From positions 35,384,292 through 35,448,291 of the forward strand of contig OW121740.1 of NCBI GenBank assembly GCA_933228675.1: a stretch of 64,000 nucleotides of DNA, in the 5' to 3' direction. The translations under genes and the position numbers were made by a program. Shown piece after piece: positions 32,690 through 44,985 of this stretch (position 1 is the stretch's first letter; each line of letters starts with the position of its first letter). The notes beneath the pieces were generated by a model. That model made no database searches. It worked only from the letters and a program-made list of their open reading frames with translations, and was not told the origin of the DNA. Source of the stretch: Stomorhina lunata. Taxonomy: Eukaryota; Arthropoda; Insecta; Diptera; Rhiniidae.

Positions 32690-32945
32690 TTGCATTAGAA
32701 ATTTCCAATTAGCGTAATTTCTCGATTTAATTAGCCGGCTCGATCTTATGCTTTAACGCCGCTGGATTAATTTTCTGCGGCCATTTGAAATGGCGAGTTT
32801 ACATGAACAAACTGCAAATTCTATGAAATATAAAATTCGGCGCTGCATTTACAAGATATGCGAATCTTTGTTACAAAGCGTTGTTCAAAATTTTGTGAAA
32901 AGAGCTTGCGTCAGCCGACGAACTAGAGGTAAATGTCCACCTCCA
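32690..32945 (+). pseudogene. Mariner-superfamily transposase C-terminal relic 5
   Basis: On plus: CDLML, then (after a stop) RRWINFLRPFEM, then VYMNK-like and KYKIRRCIYKICESLLQSVV, corresponding to the DLTPLDYFLWGYVK...VYANKP and C-terminal helix of M1. No catalytic function could remain. From 32946 to 33230 nothing recognisable. Confidence 0.5.
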
Positions 32946-33230
32946 CTCGAACTTTTATTTTATTAATAATTCCCATGTTTCTGTTTAATATTGGTATCTA
33001 AATTGAATTTGTTAAAAAAACGTATTTTTAAGCCAACTTCCTAACCTCAAATTTGCCCTCGCCTTTATATGGCACTAGATAATAAAAAAAAAAATTTTAA
33101 TTTTATTGACAATCGGTCCATATTTGAAAACAGTTGTCAGTCTGGACCCACTATAATACATTCTACATTTTTCTTAATTTTTTTATCTGACCATCTTAAT
33201 AATGTTAAATTTCCAAATTATTTATATTCG

Positions 33231-34306
33231 GGGGTGTCATAGAAACCAATTTCATTGGTATTGGTTTTGAAAACGACAAAAAAATTAAATTGGTGTCATG
33301 TATTCCAATATTAATGTTCGAACTACATTTTCTATTGGTTTTATGTGTCACAGAAAATAATATTATTGGTTTAGTATTGGAAATAAGCCAAGCAACTTAC
33401 AGTTAACAGATTTCATTTCAAAATTGGTTTATCAATTTAAAACAAAGGCGTTACTGGCCAACTGGTGCCTTTTTCGATTTAAAGATCCACTAAGAACAGA
33501 TTTTTGAAAATTTGGCCCTGTGGGGGATAAAAATGGGAAAATTCAATAACGCTATAATTCCCAAACTAAAAAGAATAGAATCAAAATTAAAATCGAGTTT
33601 GGTTCAGTTATAAAAATAACAGTACAAGTGGTAAGTAATTTTCGAAAAAAGGGGGGAAAAAGAGAAAAATTATTTTTGGTACTTTTTAGCTTTAACTTTC
33701 AAATAAAAAGAGATGGGTGAAAAGTTTACATAGAATTTTTTATAATGTAATAAGATAAAAGCAAGTTTTGGTACTTTTTTGTGTCTTTGGAATCAATGAA
33801 CCTTATCGACAAATATAAAAAATTTCAAAAATGGGGAAAATTGTAAGGCTAGAATATTCTTTGTGTAAAGGTACTGGCGAAGCAAATGCATATCAATTAA
33901 ACGAATATCCCATGTAAGTGACAATCGTCCTTTGACTGGCTGTGGTTTGTTTCTTGGTGTAGGTAGATTAAATTTTTTTCAGTCCGCAATTCGGTCATTC
34001 CATTATTTTGGGGTATACAAGCTTCATTTGTCCAAACATCAGCGTTTTTTTTTTATACCTATACAACAAACATCGCAAAAAACTGAACATTTTACTTCAA
34101 ATTATTTTTTAATAATTTTTATTTTTATTTGATTTTTGATGTTTCACAAAAAATTCAAATGAAATAATAAACAATTGATTCGAACATTTTGTTTGATTTC
34201 AAACCAATAATAACAAAACCGACTTGGTTTCATGACACCAAATAATACCAGTATTGGTTTTGAAAACCGAGAAATTTAAAAACCAAGTCGGTTTCTATGA
34301 CACCCC
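33231..34306. mobile_element. TIR element T1 (1076 bp)
   Basis: Ends GGGGTGTCATAGAAACC and its reverse complement. Subterminal copies of TTGGT with ATGACACC / GGTGTCAT repeat inside both ends. No clear target duplication. The middle (about 33455-33860) is Helitron-like sequence. The 66-residue frame at 33932-34132 has no recognisable domain. Confidence 0.7.
33455..33860 (+). mobile_element. Helitron H1-like fragment inside T1
   Basis: Matches, with divergence, the 5' interior of H1 (39000-39300): GATCCACTAAGA, GGGGGATAAAAATGGGAAAA, TTTTTGGTACTTTTTAGC and CTTTGGAATCAATGAACC versus CTTTTGAACCAATCAAC. Both Helitron ends are absent. Confidence 0.55.
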
Positions 34307-35564
34307 TGATTAAATGTTTATTTTAAGTTATTTTTCCCTACTCCTTTCAAGCGCAGTATATCGAATCTGTATACTAAGCAACATTATTAAAAACATACCA
34401 CAAATGTTCTTTTTCATATAATTTGTTTGCTATTTTTATGATATATACTTTTTTTTTTTTATTATTACATCCTCCATATTCAAGTCCATTTTGTTGCTGA
34501 ATAACAACAATATAATGATGATGATGTTGTTGATGATGCCCAGGGATAATACTGCCTTTTAGAGTTTTTTTTCTGCTGCTCCTGCTGCTGCTAGCATTTA
34601 ACCTTAATCGAGGAAGAGGAATGGAGGAACATTAAAGGAATAATAAATACCCTCTCGACATTCTGTGCCTAGATAAAGAACACACAACTTTCAGTTAACA
34701 TTCATTATTATGAGGATATTAAAATTAAGGATATAAAAAATATATACCCACACAAACATACAGACACACACATATATACTCTTTTATTTAGGCATTTACT
34801 CATTCATGATGTTTGTGCTGCTATTTAGTCCTGTTTGGTAGAGAAGAAGTTTTAGCTCCAAAGTTAAGTTGAAAAATTGTTGATATTTTATGTTCTACCA
34901 TGTTTTTCTGTATTTTGAAATTTTGCTTCCCCTAAGGGGGATTTTAGTATAAAAATATTCGAATTCTTTTTTTTCTATATGTTTCATTTTTATCTTCTTT
35001 TTTGCTCTTTTGTCTTGCCCTCCCCCTCATTTACGGGCACTTGTACTTTTATTATGAAGGGTAATTTTACTATATAAAAATTATGTTATATTTTTTTCTG
35101 TAATGGCGCTCAATAATAAAAATATTTATTCCTTTAATAAGGCGGTCCTTCATATACACATGCACAAGCTCATACACATACACACATACACCACAAGATG
35201 AACACAGAAAAGTTTGTTTTAATTTTTGTTATTTATGAGAAAAATTGTAATTATTACAAAAAAAATATTTGATGTCAGAAACGTAGAATGTTTTAATTTG
35301 ACATGGAAAATCCATACCCTTACACATAGATGGCGCTAGTTTTCATCACTTTTTTTTATAATATTTTATAATATTCTAATCATTAGTTTGTAAGTTATGG
35401 TGCTAAGTTTTTCTTGGCAGTGAGGCACTCCTCGTCATGCCAAGGGAAGTGGAACCCTAATACAGATTTTGCAGCACTCTTCATGGAATTGCCTATATGT
35501 TGTCATAGCGTTCAGATGTCGTTCAAACCAAAAACGTTATCTCTGAGTAATTGAGTTGTTCGTT
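34307..35564. other. Possible unique sequence, no gene seen
   Basis: Contains ATGATGATG (34515-34540), CTGCTGCTCCTGCTGCTG (34570-34590) and CACACA stretches (34750-34780, 35155-35200). No long frame or known repeat. Could be host intergenic or intronic DNA. Confidence 0.4.
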
Positions 35565-36306
35565 AGGAGTCTTCTTATGTTATCCTTGACTGCCAGCGAA
35601 GCGTAGGACCTTTTATATCGAACTTTATTGCAAGATGTTAGGCACACATCATTCCACGAATAGTTTGCTGCTTGTTACTCCGCATAAACTGACCTTCTCC
35701 ACGTCCCAGCAGGTGCACCAACACGACGGCCGCTCCCTTGTGGATTCCAGCGAAGCGCTTGTTGAGCAATGTTGGTATTTGGCCTTCGAAGTGTGTAGCC
35801 TATCCACCGCCATTTCCGTTGACATACCTCTGTAGAAGAAGGGATTTGGTTGGTAGCGTTTAGTAGATCTTCATTTCTTATACGATTCGGCCACCATATA
35901 TTAAGATTTTGACGCAAGCATTTGCTTGCAAAGGTTTGTAGGCGCTTATCGATGGCATTTGTGTGTTTCCAAGTTTCGCAGCCGTAATATAAGATGGACT
36001 TGACATTCGAGTTATATATTCGTAACTTAGTTGTTGTTGATATTTACCGAGATTTCCAAATAGTTCAAAGAATGCCGAATGCAGATTTTGCCTTAGTAAT
36101 ATGCGATTCATTATCCTCGTCAGCGCCAGCTTTTGTAGATACCAAACTACCAAAATAACCTCGTTATCCACATTGATGTGTGTCGACGGGTTTGCGCCAT
36201 AACCTCCAGGCATAATCTTTGTCTTGGAAATATTGATTTCCAGCCCAGCTGCCTGAGATTCAACATTAATAGCGGTAGTTTTTTCTTGAAGGTGACCTGA
36301 GCTTTG
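35565..36306 (-). pseudogene. Non-LTR reverse transcriptase relic, C-terminal part
   Basis: Minus-strand frames at 35878-36324 and 35675-35917 give, in order: HLQEKTTAINVESQAAGLEI then NISKTKIM and VDNEVI (post-catalytic RT), NRILLRQNLHSAF and CVKILIYGGR-like / LNIWWPNRIRNEDLL, then RKWRWIGYTLRRP, QALRWNPQG and TWRRSVYAE (C-terminal tail). The end near 35590-35612 is the LCS-type terminal block. Several frameshifts and a stop make it dead. It is the continuation of 37382-37625, separated by SINE S3. Confidence 0.8.
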
Positions 36307-37369
36307 GTATAGCAGGTTAGTCATCCGCCTAGCATATCAGAGATCCCAAGGTTAATCCCCGGCCAGATCCACTTGAAAAAAATTTTTTTCAAAAAAGTGG
36401 CGGTTTACCTCATAACTCAACTAGCCACTGGTTATTATACCCTTCACCACCATAGGTGGAAAGGGTATTATAAGTTTGTGCTGATGTATGTAACGCATAG
36501 AAATATTTGTCTTAGATCTTCGTTTTAGTATACCAATAGGCTTAGAATCACTTTCTGAGTCGATTTAGCGATGTCCGTCCGTCCGTCCGTCTGGCTGGCT
36601 GGACCCCCATGTAAACCTTGTAATCAAACTACAGGTCGCAATTCTAAAGATAATTTTTTTGATAATGGGACCATGGCTATTGAAATTGGTCAAAATCGGT
36701 CCATTATTTATGGTACCTCCCATAGGTCCCACTTTCCGGAATTGATATATTGGCCACAAATATCAATATTTTTTCATGAAATTTAAAACAAATACTACTT
36801 ATGTAAACTTAAATCACTGTACCAAATTTCATTGAAATCGGTCCACATTTGACCATAGCTTCCATACAAACTTTTCTTTAAAAACGCACTAAATGAGATA
36901 AAACTCACTAAAATGCTAATAAATCTAAAGATTATGAAAATTTTAATAATATTTTTTGCATACATAGTTTTTGTAACAACTGTAATCAATTTGCCAAGAT
37001 AATCGGTCGACATTTGACCCTAGCTCTCATATAAGTCCAAATGACGGAAACAGGTTAAATATATAAGTTTTGAGAAAATGTTTGTATGATGCCAAAATTT
37101 AGCAAATATTTGTCTTTATACAGGAAAAATAACACCTTTGACCTTAGTGGTGAAGGGTATCGTATGGTCGGGCTTGACCGACTATAGCGCTTTCTTACTT
37201 GTTGAGTATTAGGTTATGTAAAACTTCTCTAACTAATGCATTTGCCGTTCGATGCCGGCGTTCAAACGTAGGTCCCTTTCAATGAGTCTAAAAATTAAAT
37301 CGGATGCAGCTCATTGTCTCAGTGAAGTACCCTTTGTTCCAATTGGAATGTTGTCGGGGAATTATATAT
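36307..37369 (+). mobile_element. SINE S3, interrupted by element A4
   Basis: Starts GTATAGCAGGTTAGTCATCC and ends TCGGGGAATTATATAT. Flanked by a perfect 12-bp duplication ACCTGAGCTTTG (36295-36306 and 37370-37381), proof of target-primed insertion into the reverse transcriptase relic. Slightly 5'-truncated compared with S5. A4 lies inside at 36436-37202. Confidence 0.9.
36436..37202 (+). mobile_element. HINE-type element, family A copy A4 (767 bp)
   Basis: TATACCCTTCACCACCATAG at the start, GTCCGTCCGTCCGTCTGGC near 36570, subterminal GTGGTGAAGGGTATCG near 37150, hairpin GGTCGGGCTTGACCGAC and TTACTTGT at the end. Removing it restores the SINE sequence CTGGTTATTGAGTATT as in S1, so it inserted between two T with no duplication. 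Best-defined copy of family A here. Confidence 0.92.
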
Positions 37370-37381
37370 ACCTGAGCTTTG

Positions 37382-37625
37382 ACGTAGAAGACATATGTCA
37401 TCACCGTGTTTCAAGTCCTTGAGTTGTTTAAAGGATATCCATTGGATACCACGTCTATCATTCAGTGCCGGGCGCATTCTGTTGTCGATCACAAGTATAA
37501 AAAGTATAGGTGACAAGATACATCCTTGTCTTACTCCAGTAGTCCAAAATCGCATTTACTTAATTAGCAAAAACTCTTACCTCAAGTCTGGTCCTACGCC
37601 ATTCCGATTTATCTTATTTGTGTAG
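37382..37625 (-). pseudogene. Non-LTR reverse transcriptase relic, catalytic part
   Basis: The minus frame 37319-37555 reads TTGVRQGCILSPILFILVID then RRGIQWISFKQLKDLKHGDD and ICLL. GVRQGCILSP and the xDD active site are RT landmarks; the usual Y/FADD is HGDD here, so the aromatic and Ala positions have changed. Upstream RT and endonuclease parts are missing. The protein continues directly in 35565-36306 once SINE S3 is ignored. Confidence 0.82.
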
Positions 37626-38270
37626 TGCGACGCTTCTGACATCGATGTCAGTGCTTAACTTTTTAAAAGGATAAGGTTCATGGAGAACGAGCTCAGCGCA
37701 ATTACTCTGTAACAGTGTCAGGCAGTTGCTATGACCATCGAATTCCGCTCATATATAGAGTTAATGCCCTTCACTATTATAACGGACAACTCGAACCTCA
37801 ACTGGCATATGTCAAACAAGGAGTTTAGTGAAAGGTTAGCACAATGAAACCTGCTACTTCAAGCCTATACGTTAAATATTGAACCCCGCCAAGTTAGCAA
37901 AATCCGTGTACCAGACACACTCTTTCGCTATAACATAAAGAAAATTGTTGTTGACGTCAAGTGACTCATTGACCTCGAATCGCCTGCTTTCTCTTCCGAA
38001 GAATATCGGCAATCCAATTTTTTTTCAGGAGAGGGTTACTAACCCGACGTTCTAGCCTATATTTTTTATAGTTCTTATGAAGTTTCCCAGGTGATACCAC
38101 GAAGAGGTTAGCGTCCGCACATATGTATCTCGTCAATGCAGCGCCGAATTCCGCACAGTTGAGATGAAGAATAGATCAAGATAAGTAAGGGCTTACCAAG
38201 TTAGGACCAATCAGAACCGTTGATTGTATTCAACATCTCCTATATCACCATGGGAATTAATAATGGAATA
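37626..38270. repeat. Old repeat sequence, partly the Y/non-LTR tail block
   Basis: From about 38025 to 38265 it matches the repeat seen at 690-790 and inside the Y elements (GAGAGGGTTACTAACCCG, GTGATACCACGAAGAGG, accaagttaggaccaatcag). From 37626 to 38024 I see no recognisable feature. Confidence 0.45.
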
Positions 38271-38274
38271 TGAC

Positions 38275-38740
38275 TTTGGTCAAATATCCACCTCTGTCCG
38301 GAATTTTTTAAAACATTTTGTAACAAAGCTTCACTAATATCGTCAACGCAGCGCCGAATTTTATTTTTTAGAGCGTCAGTTGTTTGTGGTTCGTTCACAT
38401 CGCCAAACCTAGAATTTAAGCAACCTGGAATTTATTATGCAATAACTGAATTGTTTGATTGACTTCCACTTGTGGCACCGTCTTTCTGAAGTCAAAGTTC
38501 ACTGATTTCTACTTTAGCTAATTGTGACCAGAAAATATCTGTTATCATTTATTGGTTGCGCGGTGAAATCGTTTTCTTGCTAATTTTCGAAAAATATTGC
38601 CAGATAATGTTTCTAAAGATCACTTTCTTTAGATGTAACAGTTTTTCGAGGACATTTTTTATACATATTTTGTATACACCTTTTGTATGCCTGTATGCAC
38701 CCCTCATCACTAAAGATGATTTGTTCAGTTGTGCAACAGC
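38275..38740 (-). pseudogene. Mariner-superfamily transposase relic 6
   Basis: Strongly resembles relic 1 (17400-17980): CGTCAATGCA / CGTCAACGCAGCGCCGAAT, GCGTCAGTTGTTTGTG, GTGGCACCGTCTT and ATATCTGTTATCAT correspond block by block. On minus it encodes degraded C-terminal transposase. Ends where X1 begins. Confidence 0.55.
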
Positions 38741-38804
38741 CAATCCACAAACAATGGAGAAAAGACTCTATAATATCTTATTTTATATTCTTAAACGAGC
38801 AATA

Positions 38805-38811
<7 letters not shown>

Positions 38812-38880
<69 letters not shown>
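38812..38880. repeat. TA microsatellite of X1, left part
   Basis: Pure TA run following TTGTATATATA; interrupted by H1 at 38881 and resumed at 43666-43706. Confidence 0.9.
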
Positions 38881-38883
<3 letters not shown>

Positions 38884-41800
38884 ATATATATAAAACTCTA
38901 ACGTGACTGACTGACTGACTGACTGACTGACTGACTCATCATCGCACAGCCCAAACGGCTAAAGCTAGAGAGCTGAAATTTTGACAGCTGGTACCTTTTT
39001 CAAAGTATAGATCCACTAAGACGGGATTTTTGGAAATTCGGCCTCTAAGGGGGTAAAAAGGGGTAAAAAAGGGAAAAATTAGTAATGCTGTATCTCCGGA
39101 AGTAAACGTCATAGGCCCAAAATTGAAATTGCGTTGGGATCAGCTGCAAAAATAAGTAGACACGTGTTTGGTACTTTTTAGCAGATGGGACAAATAGGGG
39201 GTAAAAAGGGTAAAAATAAAATGTTGGTACATTTTTAAACCCATGTGTATCTTTTGAACCAATCAACAGAGTACCAAAATTCAAAACGGAGCCGGTAAAC
39301 AAGAAAAAAATATTAGACACGTGTTTGGTACTTTTTTGATTCAGGGTTCAAAAAGGGGGAAAAGCGGGGAAAAAAATTTAGGGTAGGTCCATTTTTCTTT
39401 TTCTTTGTATTTGACTTGAACCAATAAAGCTACCAATAAAATTTATAGGGAGGTCGATTGCCCAGTATAAAATATTAAATACGTGTTTGGTACTTTTTTC
39501 AATTAAAAGGGTAAAAAAGGGAAAAATCGGTAACATTATATCTCCTTAACCAACAGCGATAGAAGCGAAAATTAAATTGGCTTGAGATTAGCACTAAAAA
39601 TTAAGGGACACGTATTCGGTACTTTTTTCAAAATCGGCCGCCTAGCGGGCAAAACAGGGTAGAAAAGGGAGAATTAGTAACATCATATCTCTGAAACCAA
39701 CATAGACAGAAACAAAGTTAAAATTGGATTTGAATCGCCTACAAAAATAAGGGGACACGTGTTTGGTACTTTTTTGAAAATGGCACTAAGGGTAAAAACT
39801 ATATTTTGGTACTTTTTTTAACCCATATGTATCTTTTGAACTAATAAACATAGAAACACATTTTATATCGCAACCGATAGATATTAAAAAAGAACTAAAT
39901 ACGTATTTGGTACTTTTGCGATTAATGGGGTACAAAAGGGTAAAAAAAGGGAAAATATTCAAGGATAGGTTTTTTGGTTTTTAGCCATGGATATCTTTAA
40001 GGCTAATGAAGCCAGAAGTATAATTTATTGACTAGTCGATGGTCATTGAAAAAAATAAACTACGAGTTTGGTACTTTTTTTAATTTTGGGGGTAAAAATC
40101 TGTAAAGTATATCTTCTAAACCAAAAGTGATAGAAACAAAAACTAAATTGGTCTGAGATCGGCACTTAAAACCAAGGGACACGTGTTCGGTACTTTTATG
40201 AAATTCAACCTCCTAGAAGGTAAAACAGGGTAGAAAAGGGAGAAATCAGTAACATCATATCTCCGAAACCAATACAGATAGAAACAAAGTTGAAATTGGA
40301 TTTAAATCGGCTAGAAAAATAAGGGGAAACGTGTTTAGTACTTTTTTGAAAATGGCACCAATAAGGATAAAAAAGGGTAAAAACTATATTTTGGTACTTT
40401 TTTTTAACCCATATGTATCTTTTGAACTAATAAACATAGAAACATATTTTATATCGCAACCGATAGATATTAGAAAAGAATTAAATACGTATTTGGTACT
40501 TTTGCGATTAATGGGGTACAAAAGGGTAAAAAAGGGAATATATTCAAGGATAGGTTTTTTGCTTTTTAGCCATTGATATCTTTTAGGCTAATGAAGTTAG
40601 AAGTATAATTTATTGACTGGTAGATTTACATTGAAAAGAAATAAGCTACGTGTTTGGTACTTTTTTTTTAATTTTGGGGGTAAAAATCGGTAAAGTATAT
40701 CTTCTAAACCAAAAGTGATAGAAACAAAAACTAAATTGGTCTGAGATTGGCACTTAAAATTAAGGAACACATGTTCGGTACTTTTTTGAAGTTCAACCTC
40801 TTAGAAGGTAAAACAGGTTAGAAAAGGGAGAAATTAGTAACATCATATCTCCGAAACCAACATCGATGCAAACAAAGTTGAAATTGGATTTGAATCGGCT
40901 AGGAAAATAAGGAGACACGTGCTTGGTACTTTTTTTGGAAATGACATTAATAAGGATAAAAAAGGGTAAAAACTATATTTTGGTACTTTTTTCAACTAAT
41001 ATATATCTTTTGAACTAATAAACATAGAAACATAATTTATATCGCAACAGATAGATATTAAAAAACAATTAAATACGTATTTGGTACTTTTGCGATTAAT
41101 GGGGTACAAAAATGGTAAAAAAGGGAAAATGTTTAAGGGTAGGTTTTTTGTTTTTAGCTATGGATATCTTTTAGGCTAATGAAGCCGGAAGTATAATTTA
41201 TTGACTGGTCGACAAAGAAAAAATAAAATACATTTTTGGTACTTTTTTTAATTTTGGGGGTAAAAATATATCTTCTAAATCAAAAGTGATAGAAACAAAA
41301 ACTAAATTTGTCTGAGATCAGCACTAAAAATTAAGGAACACGTGTTCGGTACTTTTTTGAAATTCGACCTTTTAAAGGGTAAAACAGGGTAGAAAATGGA
41401 GAAATTAGTAACATCATATCTCCGAAACTAACACCGATGCAAACGAAGTTTAAATTGGATTTGAATCGGATAAAAAAATAAATGGTCACGTGTTTGGTAC
41501 TATTTCAAAAAAGGTACTAATAAGAATAAAAAAGGGTAAAAACTATATTTTGGTACTTTTTTAACCCATATATATCTTTTGAACTAATAAACATAGAAAC
41601 ATAATTTATATCGCAACTGATAGGCATTAAAAAACTATTAAACACGTATTTGGTACTTTTGCGATTAATGTGGGACGAAAGGGTAAAAAAAGGGAAAATA
41701 TTCTAGAGTAGGTTTTTTGCTTTTTAGCTAAGAATATCTTTTCGGCTAATGAAGCCAGAAGCATAATTTATTGGCTGGTAAATTGACACTGAAAAAAGTA

Positions 41801-43665
41801 AAATAAGTGTCTGGTACTTTTTTAATTTTGGGGGTTAAAATCGGTAAAAATATATCTTCTTAGCCAAAAGTGATAGAAACAACAACTAAATCGGTCTAAG
41901 ACGGGTGGATTCATATTGAAAAAGTAAATTGAAAAAAATTGAAAAAGAAAATGGATAAATTAGTAACATCATATCTTCGAAATTTACATCGTTAGAAACA
42001 AAGTTGAAATTGGATTTGGATCATCTAAAAAAAAAGGGGACACGAGTTTGGTACTTTTTTGGAAATGGAACTAATAAGGGAGAAAAAGGGAAAAAACTAT
42101 ATTTTGGTACTTTATTAACCCTATAAGTATCCCTTGAACTAATAAACATAAATACTCTATTTACATCACAATTGATAAGGACTAACAAAAATTAAGAAGG
42201 TGCTTCGCGCTTTTACGATAAATGAGGCACAAAAGAGTAAAAACTATGAATATCATTTAAACAAATAAAGCCAGAAGTATAATTTACAGAGAGGTCTATT
42301 CACATTGCAGAAGTATAAGACACGCGATTGATTCCTTTTTTTAATTTTTGGAGTAAAAAGGGGGAAAATCGGTAACGTAATATCTCATAAATCAAAAGTG
42401 ATAGAAACAAAGATTAAATTGGTCTATGATCAGCATTAAAAATTAAAGGACACGGGTTCGGTTTTTTTTTTAATTTGGCCGCTTATGGTTAAAACAGGCT
42501 AGAAAATGAATAAATCATATAATCGGCTAGAAAATGAAAGGGACATGTGTTCTGTACTTTTTTTGGAAATGGCACTAATAAGGGCAAAAAGGGTAAAAAC
42601 TATATTTTTGTACTTTTTTTTAACCCATACGTATCTTTTGAACTTATAAACATAAAGACTCACTTTATGCCACAATCAATAAGTATTATCAAAAAGGTGA
42701 AAACGGGAAAATATTCATTTAAGCTAATGAAGTCAGAAGTATAAATTAGAGATGTGTCAATCAAAGGGATAAAAAAGGGAAAAATTGAACAAACAAACAC
42801 TAAAATGGTCTAAGATCAGCCCTAAAAATTAAGGGACTTTTCAGTACTTTTTGCAAATTAAACAGTTTTGGGGTTAAAATAGGGTAGAAAATAAAAACAT
42901 TAGTAAAGTTATATCTCTGATACTAATATCGACAGAAAAAAAATTTAAATTGGATTTAGATCGAATAGAAAAATAAAAAGTCATGTTTTTAGTAGGTACT
43001 TTTCGTAAATGAGCTAAAAATAGGGAATAAAAAGGATAAAAACTAAATTTTGGTACTTTTTGACCTATATATAATTTTTGAATCAATTATTATAGAAACA
43101 AAATTTATACCGCAATCGAAAATAACAAAAACGGGTCAAAATTTTAAAGATAAGTTTTTTTCTTTTTAAACTGTGCATATTGTTTAAATCAATAAAATAA
43201 TAAATAAATCAATGATTTATGGACTGTTCTATTGACATTGAAGAAATATGTGACAGGTGTTTGGTATCTTTTTCAATTAACAAAAATGGAGTTAAGATCA
43301 GCAATAAAAATATTAGGACATGTATCCGGATTTTTTTTTTAATTTGGCTGATCAGGGGTAAACAACGGGTAAAAAAAGGAAACTTTTGTAAAATATTCAA
43401 AATCAAAAGCGACAAGAACAAGATTTAAATTGGGTTAGCAATCAAAATTGGGTCAGCTACAAAAATAAGGGAGGCGTGTGTAGTACTTTTTTGAAAATGT
43501 AGAGGGTAGGTACTTATTTTGTCCTATATGTATCTTAAGAACCAATAAATATTTAATTTAATTTATATCGGAATTGATAAATAAGTGAAAAAGTTTTTTT
43601 GGTAAATTTTGTAACTTTGTCAATTCAAATGGTGCCGCTAACGAAGTAGCGGGTTATAAAGCTAG
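38881..43665 (+). mobile_element. Non-autonomous Helitron H1 (4785 bp)
   Basis: 5' end TCTATATATATAAAACTC, followed by GTGACTGACTGACTGACTGA and CGCACAGCCCAAACGGC, typical of animal Helitron 5' ends. 3' end: hairpin CCGCTA-acgaag-TAGCGG, nine bases, then CTAG, and the host continues with T. Thus 5'-TC, 3' hairpin plus CTAG and A/T target, the canonical Helitron signature, with no duplication. There is no Rep/helicase frame. The interior is mostly a degenerate tandem repeat of about 580 bp. All the short frames here (e.g. 39045-39320, 40331-40576) are repeats of the same non-coding unit. Confidence 0.88.
39180..42900 (+). repeat. Tandem repeat of about 580 bp inside H1, about six units
   Basis: The marker ACTATATTTTGGTACTTTTT occurs near 39798, 40385, 40972, 41548, 42107 and (with an extra T) 42598, spaced roughly 587, 587, 576, 559 and 491. 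Each unit has sub-blocks ending in TTTGGTACTTTT, ATATCTCCGAAACCAACA, GATAGAAACAAA and GCTAATGAAGCCAGAAGTAT. Units decay and shorten to the right. Confidence 0.8.
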
Positions 43666-43699
<34 letters not shown>

Positions 43700-43706
43700 T
43701 ATATAG
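43666..43706. repeat. TA microsatellite of X1, right part
   Basis: TATATATATATATATGTATAT and more TA directly after the CTAG end of H1. Confidence 0.9.
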
Positions 43707-44339
43707 AATGGCTATCTCGAAAACGGCTCTTTGATAAAATTTGGACAGTGGGTATTTTTTTTGATGTATAGGTCGAAGAAGAAGGGACTTTTGGAACTTT
43801 TACCTCTAAGAGGGTAAAAACGGGTAAAAAGGGGAAAAATCGAAAACGCTATGTCTCCTAAAGTAATAGGTATAGAAACAAAATTAAAATTACGTTTTAA
43901 ACAGCTTTGAAAATAAGCGGACAGGTGTTTGGTACTTTTTGGAAACTATGTCCGATAGGGGGTAAAAAAGGGTGAAAATAGTTTTTTTGGCACCTTTTTA
44001 ACCCACTCTTATATTTTAAACTAAAGAATATAGAAAGAAACTTGGTACTGCAATCAATAGATGTAAAAAAAAACATGAAACACGTATTTGGTACTTTTTT
44101 GATTTTGGAGCCAAAATGGGTAAAAAAGGGATAAAATGATAACTTAACGTCTCCAAAGTAATATGAATAGGAACATTATACATTATGTTAAATGCGTTTT
44201 AAAAAAATGTACCGAATTCAATTGGCACCAAAAAAGTACCAAATATACATATGGAACTTTTAGAAATTAGGGAATAAAAAGGGGGAAAAATTAGTATTAT
44301 TTTAAACAAATGAATGTTTGTCTGTATGTATGTTCTTTA

Positions 44340-44985
44340 TAGAATAGTAAACTGTGAATTTGATTGTGTTGTGCTCTTTAGCGAAGATGTTGCGGATAAG
44401 CCGGCGAAGGTTTTAAAGTTGATAAGACTAATTTCCGACAGATGGCGCCACTGAAAATTACTAAAAATTAATTAAATCGTAAACTGTACATTTGATCATG
44501 CTATGATCTTAAGTAAAGTTGTAGCGCATGAGCCGACGAAGGATTTTTAGTTGGTATGAATAATTTCCGACAGGTGGCGCTACAGAAACTTACTCAAAGT
44601 CAATTTAATCGTAATCTGTACACTTAATCATGCTACAATCTTTAGCAAAGTTGTTGCACATGAGCCGACGAAGGTTTCTTAGTTGGTATGAAGAAATTTC
44701 GACAGGTGGCGCTACTGAAATTTACTCAAAGTCAATTTAATCGTATGCTGTACATTTAATCATGCTATAATCTTCAGCAAAGTTGTTACGGATAAGCCGA
44801 AGAAGTTTTATGAATTGGAATAAGCAAAGTCCGACAGGTGGCGCCACAGAAAACTACTCAAAATTAATTAAATCGTAAACTGTGCATTTGATCAGACTAT
44901 AATCTTTAGCAAAGTTGTTGCGCATGAGTCGACAGAGGTTTCTGTTGATATGAATAATTTTCAAAATTATTCAAAATGAGTTAAA
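44340..44985 (+). repeat. Tandem repeat of about 130 bp in X1, five units
   Basis: Units start near 44343, 44471, 44603, 44737 and 44867 with (A/T)TTAATCGTAAACTGTACA. Each contains TTTAGCAAAGTTGTTGC, GAGCCGACGAAGG and CCGACAGGTGGCGC. The same array is in X2 at about 57950-58570. Confidence 0.85.

Noticed and set aside
38556..38906. 116-residue frame with a long IYIYIY tail
   Set aside because: The tail is a translated TA microsatellite and the front is a decayed mariner relic.
43209..43428. Overlapping frames on both strands inside H1
   Set aside because: Part of the degenerate tandem unit; similar frames elsewhere in H1 are not conserved as protein.
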